The notes below the pieces were generated by a model. It ran no database searches. It was not told the origin of the DNA and saw only the letters and a list, made by a program, of their open reading frames with translations. From Lindgomyces ingoldianus (lineage: Eukaryota; Ascomycota; Dothideomycetes; Pleosporales; Lindgomycetaceae), in assembly GCF_010093535.1 (NCBI RefSeq), contig NW_022985173.1:353919-417918 (forward strand): a stretch of DNA of 64,000 nt. The letters are read 5' to 3'. Numbering within the stretch: the stretch's first letter is position 1; each line of letters opens with the position of its first letter. Shown piece by piece: positions 22,367-34,588 of this stretch. The translations under genes and the position numbers were made by a program.

Positions 22367-23827
22367 GGCGGAAGCGGAGATCTAAGCCAGTCGCAGGGAG
22401 CAGAGGCGTGTTTGTTGTAGAATCTCCTGCTGTAGGACAGCGGTTGCTGGTTCGGATTTGGTCGTTTCTAGACCAAGGCTAGATGTTAATGGTGGCATCA
22501 AGGTGGCAGAAGTGAGAGCAAAGACGTACCGATTATGGCGGATAATCTAGTGGAGTGACTGGATTAAGTCAAGTGGGCTTGTCGCAACGAAGAATGAGTT
22601 GTGCCGGCGAAAGACGGAACAAGGGTGGTAGGAGGGAGAAGAGACTTCGTCGGCGGGGTGCAGGTACAGGGTGTATTTAACTGTTTGATCCGCGGCCAAG
22701 GTGGAAGGAGAAGGCTGACTGTCCTGTTCGCAGAGGGCTCCCCAGGGTGGCGTAGATATTGCTTGACAGGAGGTAAGGCTGGGTGGTGTGGTGGGCACTT
22801 CTCAAGTGGGACGCTCATACGTCATACGTTGGGACTGCAAAAGCAGGCGGCAAGGCGTGACACCGGAGCCCAACAGCAGCAGTGCAGGCCCTCGAGCGGC
22901 TGGACTGAGAACAAGCAAGCAAACTTGGCTGTCGGCGGTGAACTATGGCGAGGCCTCCCGGTGAGCGCTCTATCGATCGCATCTGGTGACTGCAGACGAG
23001 TGTCGGCTTCACTGCCCTGCCCAGCGCAACTCAGCACATTTCCCCTACATTCACCGTATGCCCGCCGTGTCTGCACAGCCTCGCGTATCCCGTCTCTGAT
23101 TGGCTGGCGTATCGCTCGGTCAGCGCCGTTCACCGGCAACGCCCCAGGTTCCTCCACCTCGCTCCTCTCCTCCTCCGCCCTCGCCTCCCCAGACTTCAGA
23201 CATGCAAACTGTTCACTTCAGAGACCACCTCACTAACTTCGCACTTAACATTCTTCTTGCTGCATTCTGTCCAATTTGCAGCATGCCTGACGCCACGGTG
23301 CACTGCATTCTTCCACCCCGCTTCTCACTGGCCATGCTGGGGTCCCTGGATGCCCTGTGCCAACTGGCCAGCAAGTCACTTGCCTACCCGATGACGAAGT
23401 CGTTGCAAGCAGCCTTGGTGGTCAGTAACGCTGGCTGCACGTGAGGCGCTTCTCACTGGGCCGCCGCCCTCGTTGGGTGATTTGCCGTCAAGGTTGAGTC
23501 TCGTAAAATGGTGCCGAGATATCTCCTGTCAGCTTTTCCTCCCTGTCAATTCCTCCCTGTCAATTCCGGGCCGATGGTTTGGCATTGGGTCAGCCATGGA
23601 GCAGAAGGCTTGACAGCTCTGCGCACTTTTGGCATCTGGATGGTAATGGGCGGCTGGGCAGCGGGCCAATCACGGGCTAATATATGTGCCCGGGTTGGCA
23701 GCCAATACTTGCGAAGCACACATTGAAGCAAGTATTATCAGGAAGTTCCTAGACTGCTAAAAGACATGGAAAATATCCAAGCAACTATTTCAGCCCTAGC
23801 AATTTCTACCCTAAACAAATACGCCCG
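22367..23827. other. Upstream region of DUF3824 gene and ClC 3' end, with a 14-bp tandem repeat
   Basis: 1.46 kb. A plus-strand open frame of 211 codons (22601-23236) shows no domain and odd composition; I treat it as chance. There is a CACGTG at 23438-23443. A 14-bp direct repeat lies at 23536-23563. No gene was recognised. Confidence 0.45.
23536..23563. repeat. 14-bp tandem repeat, two units
   Basis: Two exact copies of TTCCTCCCTGTCAA at 23536-23549 and 23550-23563, followed by a 4-bp partial third copy. Too small to call a satellite; probably slippage or local duplication. Confidence 0.85.
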
Positions 23828-26366
23828 TCATCGTTCTTTCTCCTCTTTCAATTTCTCCAAGAATCCCACCAATCTCTTCTTGATAACCACCCCAACTAGT
23901 CCGCTCGTCCCCTCTTCAGTAATGCACAAGTACCTCAGGCCCAATTTGCTAAACATCTCGACGGCGTACTCGAGCGGCGCCTTTGCACATATACTCAACG
24001 GCGTTCGGTCCACAAACGGCGTTAAATCCACCTCCAGAGTATCGGGGCTTGCGTCATCTTCAACCATATGTCCCAGTAGCCTGATCTGAAACCGGTCAGG
24101 TGGATTGGAAGACAGTGAGCTCGACGAAGAATGTGGCAGCAATTTAGTCAGACCGAATTCGAGCTCTGATTGTGAGATGTACCCTTGTAATGTTGGTATC
24201 TCAGATTGCGGATGGACTTGTACAAGAACAAGTCCTGCGTCCATAAGCCCTCTTGCACGGAGCTGCTCTAGCTTCTCCTTGAGAATTCCCTCGCGGACTT
24301 TGTTTGTTAGGGGCACGTGGACCGTAATCTCGTCCATCGTCTGCTTTGGTGGTATGAGAGCCTCCACAAGCAAATTGTGTCTCCTCGCCACGGAAATTGC
24401 TTGATCTGGGTCTAGGAATGGATGTCCCAGCACGGTTTGCGCGAGGTCATAGACTCCTTCTTCTGAGAATGCATCGGCCACCCACTTAGCGACAAGTATA
24501 GCTATCATGTGTGGGACAACATATTCGAGTTGTCCGGTGAGCTCGAACATGATAACAGCAAGGGAAATTGTCATGCGGGAGACGCCAGCCAAGAAGGCTG
24601 CTGCACCGACCATTGCAAATATTCCTGGGGATATGGAGGTCATGCTTTGGCCGATAAGCCGTCCAAAAAGAGCGCCTGCATCAAGAGCTGGAATGATAAC
24701 TCCAGAGGGAACTTTACATCCAAAAGTAACAATCGTAAGGACAAGCTTGACGACCGTGCCATAGATGAGCCAGCCCACAAACGCTGAGCTTGGTTTTCCA
24801 ACCCCTCCGCTTTGGGCTTCATTTTTGCAGATCCAGGAGTCCGATGAGGCCAGTGATTTGCAATCCACGAGCAGATTCTTGATGACAGTATCTCCAGGAT
24901 CTCGAATCAGCGGGTTAGGGAATTGGAGCAACGTTGTTGCAAGGACGACGAGGAAGACTTCGAACACGGGATCGTTTTTGATGATAGGGAAGGAGCGAAA
25001 CCATTTCGACCACATGAAATTGAGCTTGCAGAACAGGCCGCCGAAGATGCCTCCTGCAACTCCTAGGATGACGAATACGAGGTAGTGTATTGGCTGATAG
25101 TTTGTCCCGTAGTTCGTTTCGAAAAGAACTAATTTACCAGTCCCAGTAGGATTAAAAGCCTTTAGTACAATAGCCGCGAATAGTGAGCACAGAAAAGCAC
25201 GCCAGAGCACTTTCCTCGGGAAATACGTGCTGATCTCCTCGTAGCTAAAGAGCACGCCTCCAATCGGCGCTCCGAACGCAACACTGAGGCCCGACGCACA
25301 TGCTGCAGATAGCAATTCTCTCATCTTCCGGCCATTATCTCGATACTTGGGGAACCGCATCCCGACAATGTAACCCACACATGTCGATATGTGAACGAAC
25401 GGACCTTCTTTTCCAAGACACAGGCCTGTAGCTACGGCGAAGATGGCACCGAATCCTTTGACGATTAGAACTTCCGGGTCAAGATAGTGTGGGATAACGA
25501 AACCAGATAGGATCGTTTTGATCTCAGGGATACCGGATCCAGCCGCCAAATATATTGTTTTTCCAGTGGCAGGTTGTTCGCCTGGAGAAGAACCAGCTCT
25601 GTTCGATTTATCAGTATTTTCGGGAGCCACGGCGGGAAGAGAACGTTTCGTAAGCATAGTTGCAATCGAACTGATCATGCCGAATACCAGTGCCATAGCA
25701 ACGTATATGGCGAAGCTCCCAGCGTAGCTCTCTGTCCACAATTTGAAATGTTTGCATTTTTCCGCTGGCTCAGACAGGGCTCCAAGCAAAGGTGTCTTAT
25801 CCACGCAACAGGCTTCTCGGCTCAAGAATGGGTTCTTTGTACAGTATCCTAGTTTCCAATCTGAGACCGTAGCTTCGGCTACATCGACCACGAATGCGAC
25901 GCAAGCAGTTAAGGCCCCGATAATGACGACGGCTATCCAGCCTGAACTGGCCTCAAACATTGAGAGGAGATTGTAGCGGACACCGTGATAGGATTGGATG
26001 CAGCGGAAGCGGTATGAATCCTTAACCTATGTGCAACTTGTTAGTCTTTGTGCACAGAACATAGTAAAAAGCCTCGGATAAACTAGACCACTGCAATTCG
26101 AAAGAGCTCCTACACATAGTCTTTCGAAGCGACAGAGATATTCTTACAAGATCATGCAACCAGTCAATCGTCGTATAGTCATTATAAGGCAATCTTTCCC
26201 CAACCGTACTTCCAGATAAGTTCTGTTCGTCCTTAGTAACCACGCTCGAAATAATGCTCCTGGCATCTTCGTCTTGTTCAAGTTGCAGCTGGCTCAATCT
26301 CCTGCTATTAGCTATATGATAAAGCAGCGCCGTGCGCTCAGTCGCCGACTCGAGATCTTGAGGCAT
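23828..26366 (-). CDS. ClC-family chloride channel / Cl-,H+ exchanger with C-terminal CBS pair
   Basis: Endomembrane chloride transport, similar to yeast Gef1 and to fungal ClC-A/B. Exon 1 (26366-26148) encodes a 73-residue soluble N-terminus with YNDYTTIDWLHDL; a 121-bp intron follows; exon 2 is 26026-23828. The protein is about 805 residues. Exon 2 opens VKDSYRFRCIQSYHGVRYNL, which joins the N-terminus to the first membrane helix. Selectivity motifs are GSGIPE (236-241) and GKEGPFVH with the gating glutamate at 280. The proton-glutamate region reads AFGAPIGGVLFSYEE (E336/E337), favouring exchanger over pure channel. Further on are GCKVPSGVIIPALDAGALFG and a soluble end with two CBS-like halves (around 600-690 and 740-795). 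A luminal cysteine cluster (SREACCVDK and CKH) is present in the first loop, as in other fungal members. Confidence 0.94.
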
Positions 26367-27851
26367 GCCCGCTCCCAGTCCGTCAGGCTATTCGGGGCGC
26401 GGGCTCAAGGCAGCGGAACAAATAAAGCAGCAATCGCATCGTGAGGGTTGATCTAGGGCTCATAGTCTTGTAGCCAACTTTGCCGAGTGACGTATTGCCA
26501 TGGCAAAGTAGCAATCTTATCATCAGACCCTTATCGTCCCGCGCAGAAAGCAATTTGCAGATTTGATGAGGTTCAAGAAGGGTTGGCGTTCGAGGAGAGA
26601 TAAGGATTGCAGGCCGAGAGACATGTGAGGTCGATCGATCCGAAATTCGCCAGTCAACATGTGGGGGACAGAAAACCACGGGTCAGCGAATGTCATACCA
26701 GAGTTGCGCTGGTTTGAGGTCGGAAGCTACCATAGCTCTGGCAAGGAACCGTGAGGTAGAATCTGACATTCGTAACTCTGCTGAGGGTGCTAAAGGTTCC
26801 AAATACGGGTTTTTTCCGTTTCTGGCTGCGCGACTGTCTCGAATGTTGTCTCTACCCGTCTTCCTTCCGTCTTTCCGTAAATCTGGATTGGAACTTACCG
26901 AATTCGAGCTTTTCTAGTGCAAATACTTTGGCTTCCCCTGATATAGAACTTAAATCCTGGAGGCAGTATAAGGTTCGTCCTGAAGAGTCTCCTTGGGTGG
27001 TGGCTTGCCGCAATCTCCCGCTCACCACCTATCCTTGTCAAATGGCTTGAGTGCACAATACAGTCACGAGCAATCAGCGGGATGAACAAGAAATGAGTTT
27101 GCAGTTTGCAGTTGTTTCGCTCATTAGATTTAAGACGTCCTTAGCGGGCGTACTGCTGCTGCAGAGCAGCAGACTGATTAGCTACGAAGTCTTGCTCCCT
27201 TTGCCACTCCTTCGTGGCAATAATGCAGCCCATATGAACAAGTAGATGCAAGCAATAGAAAAAAAAGACAAGGTATCAAAGGAAAGAGAGAAAAAAACGT
27301 GCAAGCAATCCGATGCCCTCTTAACAAGAGCCATTCATCAAGCTCTACTGAGGGGGTATGTACAATCGTCGAAGGGAGGGAGGTGACGCATGCAAGGCGT
27401 CGGGTATCTGTAGCGACCGGTCGCGAAGCGTGGAGCTTCGATGGAGAGATACAAAAAGGGAATTGATAAGAGTGCGGAAGCGGAGAGAGGTAAAGGCGCG
27501 CTGTCTGGAGCGCACGGCAATGCCAAAACAACCAGCAAGTGGAAATAAATGAGAAAGAGATCGAAGATTCAGACGCCCGGCGCTAGGGATGCATGCCTAA
27601 AAGAGATTGGCGAGAATAGATTCCAGTAAAAAGGTTGAAAAGAGGGCATGTGAAAACACACACTGCTAGCGCTTTTAGAAGTACCTCTCACATTCCCGTC
27701 CGTATGCAGAAATCCGCCGTATAAATCCAATCCTGGCTCGGAAGGAAGAGGCAGATGAAAAGAATCCCCTTAGGAATGAAGAGTCATTATGGTCGCGTGA
27801 ATCTCATCCACGATGGTAAGGTAGGCGTCTTGATCACTTTATTTGTGTGGT
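26367..27851. other. Intergenic region: ClC promoter and kelch gene 3' end
   Basis: About 1.49 kb. Several unconvincing frames below 120 codons. The part next to the kelch stop (27250-27850) is A/G-rich on the plus strand and looks like 3' UTR. No RNA gene or repeat was noticed. Confidence 0.45.
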
Positions 27852-30110
27852 TCAGTGTGCCCCAGCGCCTAGGTTTAACCAAGACATGTCTTGCTTCGCA
27901 TCCTTTGGGCGGGGCGGACCAGAATTATCTGGGACACCACGCGGGAAGACCGTGACCGTGCTGTCTCGATCCTCTGGTTCACCAAGTCGCGGCTGGCCAG
28001 GGTAGAAGGAGCTGTAGTTGCTCTTCGGGTAGAAGGAGCTTGTGCCGTCATGGTAGTAAGAACTTGCCCCGTCTCGGTTCTGGTCGACAACGCTATTCGT
28101 GTAGTTACTGGAGGCTGGTCGATTGTCGTAATTAGCATTACCCATCGGTGTCCAGCTTTCTACTGGCACTCGGGCATAGTGATCGTCGTGGCTGACACCA
28201 GACCGTGAGCTTCCATTAGAATTGGCTCGGGCAATTTCTGCTTGCATTGGTTGACTGGGCAAGTTTTCTTGAGAATTACCGAGTGTTGGACTTCCGGTTG
28301 CTACTCGACTGAGGCGCTGGCCATCAAATTTTGTAAAATTCAACTCAAGCGGAGGCACAGTCTGAGATGGCTGGCTATACATACGCGAATCAGTGTATAG
28401 TGACTGGCTACCGGTACTAGTGCGCTCGGAAGCATATGTCGATCTTCCAGATGGCATATGGGCAAGGTTCGTAGCTTCGTTATTTGCAAAATACCGACTC
28501 CACCCAGAACTGCGACTCCTTCCAATATTCGCGGTTGCTCGGGATGCCGGCTGTGGCATGATATTCTTCTCAACTGACTTCTCGGTGACGATGGGGGCTG
28601 GCTTCATGTCGAATTTGGACATCTCCACAGGTTCAGAGTATCCGAGAGGGCTCTTTTTCGTGACCAGTCCTGCCGTGCTTGCATCACTCCCCAGGGGACC
28701 CAACCCTCTTTTGTGATTCATCCCTCCTCGACCACTAATTATAGCTAATGAGCTCTGCGATGCATTCATGGATGCGGAGTAGTTATGTCCAACTGACCCG
28801 CCCGCTTCGCTCATAAATTCTGCTCCGCGATCGGCGAAACTTAGGCGATCTTTCTCAATATACCCAGACTGCTGGGCCTTCTTTCTCTTCTCTCGCTTGT
28901 ACTTCATGCAGAAAAGCAGCAGGATTAAGATCGCGGCAATACCAAATATAGCTCCGAGAGTAGCTCCCAGAACTGTCAACATCCTGCTCTTGTTGTTGAC
29001 AGGCGTTGTGGCGGGGGCTGCAGCCGCGGCAGTCGACGACTCGGTAGCCGATGGCGTAGTTGATGTTGGTAGGGTTGTGGATGAGGAAGTGCTGGAGGGA
29101 GTTGATGAGATGACGACTTCTTGGCCATTGAAGAGTTCAGTCGCATTGACCCAGGCATTCGCTTTTTGGTCGAATATGCATAAGGGGTCTTCTTCACTAC
29201 CGCCAGTGATTACGGCGACGCCATTCAAGTCTTGTGCAATAGAATAGCCCGCTCTTGTGGCAGTTGGCGCAAGGGTTCCATTATAAGCTGGCCAGTCATT
29301 GATAGTGATTCGTTTTGCTTTCTCGCCAACAATCGTTCCAGGGGCGGCCACAGTTCCACCTTGATTGAGCAAAGCAAACCGAGTTACTTTATTGGGGGTT
29401 ACGCTCATGTCGTATCTTTCCAGGACTTTGCTTCCATCGTCTCCAGACACTACTGTGCATTGGACGGCATCCATATTCGTGATTGGCTCCGTAAGTGTTG
29501 TACCGAGATTCTGCCAGCCTGCTTCAATACTGTACAAGAACACTTCTTCATTTTGAGCTCCTCCGCCAAACATCACAGCGTGGCTTTCATCCCAGGGCAT
29601 TAGCATTGGTTTCACCGCAGCAGGGTTACCGGCTGCGACACCACTTCGAACGTTAAAGGGAGGGGTCGTCGATATGACGAATGTCGAAGAGGAAGGGCCG
29701 TTATCTCCAGTAGTTTGGGATCCTGAATAGACGAGTATCGATTGCGAAGCATTGAGGTAAACTGCGGCGTGGTTCTGTCGATTTTGCGTGACCCAAGTCT
29801 CCGGCCTGACCCAATCCCACTTCTCTTGGTTGAACGAATAATGCATTAATCCTGGATAATCCCACGATGACGCAGTCTCGTTCACAGAACCTCCAACAAC
29901 GTAAAGAAGTGCTGCATTTGGATCCCCGCCAGGTACCGCCTTCACACACTGCGCGCCTGTTAATGACACATCCATAGGTAATTCTTGCCACTTGGCTCCT
30001 TCAACCAACTCGAGCGACTGGAATCCGGCGGGAGAGTATACGTAAAGGGTGTCATTATGTATGACAGAACAGTGGCCACTTAAGGGATGTATGGGTTGTG
30101 GGAGACCCAT
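27852..30110 (-). CDS. Kelch/galactose-oxidase-like propeller protein with one transmembrane helix
   Basis: Function unknown. A single exon gives 752 residues. Residues 1-330 form a kelch-type beta-propeller: SGHCSVIHNDTLYVYSP, NAALLYVVGG, NHAAVYLNASQSILVYSG, ESHAVMFGGGAQNEEVFLY and GVAVITGGS. A Ser/Thr/Ala-rich stalk leads to a single transmembrane helix near 377-402 (VLGATLGAIFGIAAILILLL) followed by a basic KYKREKRKK stop-transfer run. The remaining 350 residues are a disordered Ser/Tyr/Asn-rich tail ending DMSWLNLGAGAH. N-glycosylation sequons (NET, NAS, NGT, NAT) sit only before the helix. There is no N-terminal signal peptide, and an in-frame TAA lies 8 codons upstream of the ATG with no AG acceptor between. 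From memory, some fungal entries of this family carry the misleading name CLF1; the real Clf1 is at 52933-55004. Confidence 0.85.
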   Translation of the reverse strand: MGLPQPIHPLSGHCSVIHNDTLYVYSPAGFQSLELVEGAKWQELPMDVSLTGAQCVKAVPGGDPNAALLYVVGGSVNETASSWDYPGLMHYSFNQEKWDWVRPETWVTQNRQNHAAVYLNASQSILVYSGSQTTGDNGPSSSTFVISTTPPFNVRSGVAAGNPAAVKPMLMPWDESHAVMFGGGAQNEEVFLYSIEAGWQNLGTTLTEPITNMDAVQCTVVSGDDGSKVLERYDMSVTPNKVTRFALLNQGGTVAAPGTIVGEKAKRITINDWPAYNGTLAPTATRAGYSIAQDLNGVAVITGGSEEDPLCIFDQKANAWVNATELFNGQEVVISSTPSSTSSSTTLPTSTTPSATESSTAAAAAPATTPVNNKSRMLTVLGATLGAIFGIAAILILLLFCMKYKREKRKKAQQSGYIEKDRLSFADRGAEFMSEAGGSVGHNYSASMNASQSSLAIISGRGGMNHKRGLGPLGSDASTAGLVTKKSPLGYSEPVEMSKFDMKPAPIVTEKSVEKNIMPQPASRATANIGRSRSSGWSRYFANNEATNLAHMPSGRSTYASERTSTGSQSLYTDSRMYSQPSQTVPPLELNFTKFDGQRLSRVATGSPTLGNSQENLPSQPMQAEIARANSNGSSRSGVSHDDHYARVPVESWTPMGNANYDNRPASSNYTNSVVDQNRDGASSYYHDGTSSFYPKSNYSSFYPGQPRLGEPEDRDSTVTVFPRGVPDNSGPPRPKDAKQDMSWLNLGAGAH

Positions 30111-33100
30111 GATAGGAATCGATCGGAAGGATAGTTAGGCTGTCGATGGGTCGAAGAGAATAGGGAAGAATCCGAGTTCAGAACTCAAGACCTAAGGTTG
30201 AGCGACGAACAAGCGACTAGCATGCCAGCTAAATCCTCATGACGAAGCGACAGATCCAAGCAGTGACGGGAGGATATCCTCTACAGGAAGCAAGAAATCC
30301 TGTGAAGCAGCAACTGTATGTCCTGGAAACCTTAATATCGACGTGCCCCTAGCTCAATATTGCAACAGGTGGAATCGATATACCGCGTAAGTCCTCGTGG
30401 GATATCCGTGATTTCGTTGCAGGTGTGTGGAGAAGGTAAGCTGAAGGACTCAAACGTCAAAATATGATCTAAAACGGGGCGCGGGGACGACTTGCCGGTA
30501 GCCAGCTGTGCGGTTGAATAGGACTCAAATGCAAGACAGGTTCTAAGACAGGACGCAGATGCGGTCTCTAAGGATGGGAGACAGCGTCAGAGGTTGAAAC
30601 AGTTTATCGCACAGAAAGAGTGACTACTCCGTGAGACGGAGGCTCTGTCAAAGAGGAGGTTGAGGTGTGTGCAGGAATGTAAAGCAAGGCACGAACAGTC
30701 GCGGGTAAAGGAGAGGAAGCAGCACAGCACAGCGGTGTGCGTTACAGGTGGTGCAGAGCCGAGTTAACGCGGTTCTGGCTCTCGTAGGTGGGCGGCTGGG
30801 AGGTGAGAGAACGCAGCGAGGAGACTGTTGGGGCGCAGGAAGCTGTCCCTGGGAGTGCAAGGGTTAGGTCCGTCCTAAACAGGCCAAGCGGTAAGCAGGG
30901 GTCGACGACGACGATGTGCTTCAGGTGGCGCGAGCAAAGACCAGTCCGGGTCTCTAGAGCGGTCAGTGTTGATTCGTGAAAGAGTAGGCAGTGGAGCGCG
31001 GTGGGAGATGATGAGCCGTCCCTGTTTTTGTCGGTCACGTCGAAGTTTCATGACAGATGGCTTGCGTGTGCGCTGGGCAAACAACATCGCGTATTTAGAT
31101 CGACATGGGAGCGATCAGGGGCCGGATGGCTTTTTTCTCTCCCGGTTGGCTAAGGTTCTTAATGTCAACGACTGCTGATCCGTCAGGAAGTCTGGAAAAA
31201 TCCTCAAAGAAGCTGCAGAATCTCTGAGTCCTCCGGAGTCACACAGAGAGCATGGAAGGGTTCCGGTGGTGTTTCGATACATTCGCCAGGGTTGGGCTAA
31301 AGAAAGCCCGTGAGGTAGGTCAGGGGTAAACTTGCATGCCTCCGTGCCGACGCACCACGCTCATTCGCCAGTGTTCTTGAAAGGGTCGCCCTTGGCAGCG
31401 TCGTGCAGGAACCATCGAGCCGCTCTCGCCTTGGTCCGCAAGTCTCACCGTCACTCGCTAGCGGGCTGACCGCGCAGAGGCTGCGGACCTGAACACTACC
31501 AGCTGTCTCGAGCTATCGCGAAGCCCGCGGCTCGCAGCTGGTTGTCGTGGGACATCGCTTCTCCCATCACATCTGGGTCACGGGGGAACAGAATCGATTC
31601 GCAATCCTGAATTGTGATGGCACACTCGAACCGCGCGCTCTCACCTTGTCGCCCCCTCCTGAAGTCTTGAGGAAGCAGGGCCTAAACCATGTATTGACTT
31701 GGGATTCATAACAGCTCGGATTAACCAAGTGCCGAGAGTGTTGATTGGTTGAACACGCCTTAGTCATTGTACTGAACGCAAATGCAGCTTAATCTTTCGA
31801 CGCTCGTTCGCCCTCTTGCTCTCACTACCGGCCCTTCCCACAATGCATCCCGTCGAAGACTGCCATCTGGTTGCGACACACCAATTTTTGGCTCTTCAAA
31901 AGAAGCCCCAAGAAAAGTAAATCACACAGAAGCGATCGGTGGAATTTAGAGCTCTGTTAAACCATGTTTGACAGCCTGCCAAATATATCCTCGCGACGAA
32001 CATATTCGTCGTACGACATGGACCCTCATATACTGATACGGGCAGGTCTCTTACATACACCAGTCTGATGCGGACACTAATATCGAAGTCTGCCTAACAC
32101 ACGTCCAGAAGGGCAAGCTTTGGCTCGAGCGTCCTAACTATCGCCCTCTCGATATTGCTGTTAATCTATCCCCAATCAACCTGATTCCGACATGAGAGGA
32201 CCGAGTTTTCGGCAACCCTCTATCCAGCGGCGCGGAACGCCATCTTGTTGTCAAGAAGCTGTCGGCACCGACAGGCAACGTCATCCCATTTCCAAACCGT
32301 CGTCAAACCGGCCACTTAGCTCCATTCAGTAGGATTAGCACACCACGACACAGACGGTTACGATTCCCTCCTAGTAGGATACCCTAGAGCCTCATTCACT
32401 GCAATAAGAATAGCAGTCTAATCATGATGAAAGTCGCATTGTGTCTGCTAGTTTCCACTCCTCACTCACATCCCATGAATTCGAGCTTGTTTCCTTATGC
32501 GAAACTATGAGTCCCCGCTTCCACGTTCTGTTATGCAAGGGCAGATTTAAATGATCCTCTGTTTTAACACTCTGATTTCCATCGTATGTTTTGTTATGCG
32601 TTCAGTTCCGCGCACTTGCTCTGAAGGATGTGGCTTGGCCAAGGAAAGTTTGGTTGAATCGTCATGCGTTTGAGATTCTCCACACCGAGGCCCGAATGCT
32701 GAAACAAACCTCCTTGCGGAAGGAGGCCGTGACATGAATGCAAATCTAGGCGGGCCTTATTGGGGCTCGGGGAAGAGGCTCCGTTGGTTGCCACTGATAA
32801 TCATCTCCTAGTGAATAAAGCGTTTGTCAAGCTGGATTGCAGAATTGCCTGGATTGCAACCCATTCCTAACTCTAAGAATTTCCTCCACCCTGCTCTACG
32901 AAACCACTACATGCGCGACACCACTAGAAATAAGTCTCATGCCGGCTCACCCGATTCCGGAATTTCCACGTTCCCCATGAATGAAAAAGTGCATCTCTAG
33001 ATGGTGAGAACAGTATCAAGCACCGAATATCTCCGGAAAGGTACTATAACAGCGGACTTCCACAATGGATTTGAAGCAGTTATCCAACACCGATTCTTAT

Positions 33101-34588
33101 CGCCCTGGTTAACGTGTCCGACGAGGATGAGTTCCTTCTCTCAGGTGCTGCTCCTACGTGAGCGTTGTGAGGTAAAGGAACCCCGAGTTTAATAAATCAA
33201 GTCCGCACAATATCGAAGATACAATATATCAATCTCGCAGTTGGCGGGCGGGGTTCCCCTTTTGTCCGAATGACTGCGCTAACAATGTAGGAATTGAATC
33301 CTAAAATCCTCTTTGCTTAGCCTTACGAGTTACATGATGCCTTACCTTAGATGTGCTAGACATGATGTGTCAACTTCTAGGGCACTCGGCCCAGCCTGGA
33401 AGGAATAGACCGAACGGCAGAGACCCTGACGCTGGATAGAATCCTCAAAGCCGTTCGCCTGCCCCTCGAACATCTTCAGCCCACATCCGTCGATAATTCG
33501 AGATATTCTCAAGCCAGGCCGGTATAGCATTAGAAACGTTGTGTGCGCAGTTAACAGATTGAAACCCCGGCTAGATGGTACAATCCTGGCCCTGGGGCCA
33601 GCACGACAGAAAATGGGGCACAGCTCCAGCGTTCAGGATCTGGAATCCTTCAAATGCATTCATGCCCTCTCATTCCTCTCAAGGCCCTGGTCTTCTATCG
33701 GTAAATGCGGGTCTAATATAATGCGAAGATTTGATTTCGCACGCCACCTAACAACCCTCCATTATTGTGCTCTCTGCTCATCCTTTCATCAAAGGTTGAG
33801 CCACTGCAATGCGCAACAACGCCAAGAATCTCCAGATCTCGTGGAGTACGAGGGAGCTCGTTAGAACAAGATTTCAATATTCACTTCTGTTCCTTCTCAA
33901 TCTTACAATGTCGCATTTTTTGAGATTCGGTGCTAGGGTAAAATGTACAGCTGGTCAGAACTATGCAGTTGGAATCAGCACTGGGGTTCGCCGACACTAG
34001 TGATAGGACTGACTTATAATAGCTCGCCTAGAGCCGTTAATTATCAACTAGCAGACTAAGTCAAGCACACTTGCAAGGTCGTGGCTGCCACGTGGAGGGT
34101 AGCAGATGTCAGATGATAAATATAGAAGGAACAGCATTGCTGTCATGGTTCAGCTTACGGTGTGCACTATCATGCTGTCAAACATGTATCGTACAGCAGT
34201 CGAGAACTATATTCGATAAAGTCTGCATGTCCATCCTCAATCGTCGGACTCTAGAATGAATCCATTACTTTAGGTTCATCTCTTCAAATAAAGGAGTGGT
34301 TCCTGCCCTCCGTAGAATGATTCTCTTCTTCAAATCTTTCTCCTCCTACGTCACAGTAGTAGATAGCCACCACACAATATCTAACCAGGGGGCTCGTCTT
34401 CAAGCATCGAAGAAGCTCAGAGGGCCTTCCTGTCTTAGCGTATGCATTTCTCTAATAAACCCAAAGTCTAGAACCCTAGCCTCGGTAATTTCCAGCCCTT
34501 CAGCATATTAAAACGATCAAGAATTCATTCTGTGGGTTATTCTCGTCCTTCAATAAACACCCAGAAGCCCCGATCAATTAGAAAACGA
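30111..34588. other. 4.5-kb gene-poor stretch upstream of the kelch gene
   Basis: No recognisable coding gene, tRNA, rRNA or transposon. The first part (30241-31047) has no ATG on the minus strand, as expected of a long 5' leader for the kelch gene. Two tiny minus-strand uORFs, about 30188-30223 (11 codons) and 30229-30240 (3 codons), lie between that stretch and the kelch start. From 31.8 to 34.5 kb the base composition is balanced, all frames are cut by stops, and the longest open frame is 107 codons (33541-33864) without a domain. This could hold a decayed gene or a non-coding transcript; I see no direct support for either. Confidence 0.4.

Noticed and set aside
22601..23236. 211-codon plus-strand open frame upstream of the DUF3824 gene
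   Set aside because: Composition is Gly/Arg/Ser/Cys-mixed without any family features, and the opposite strand is equally open over part of it; it lies where a promoter is expected.
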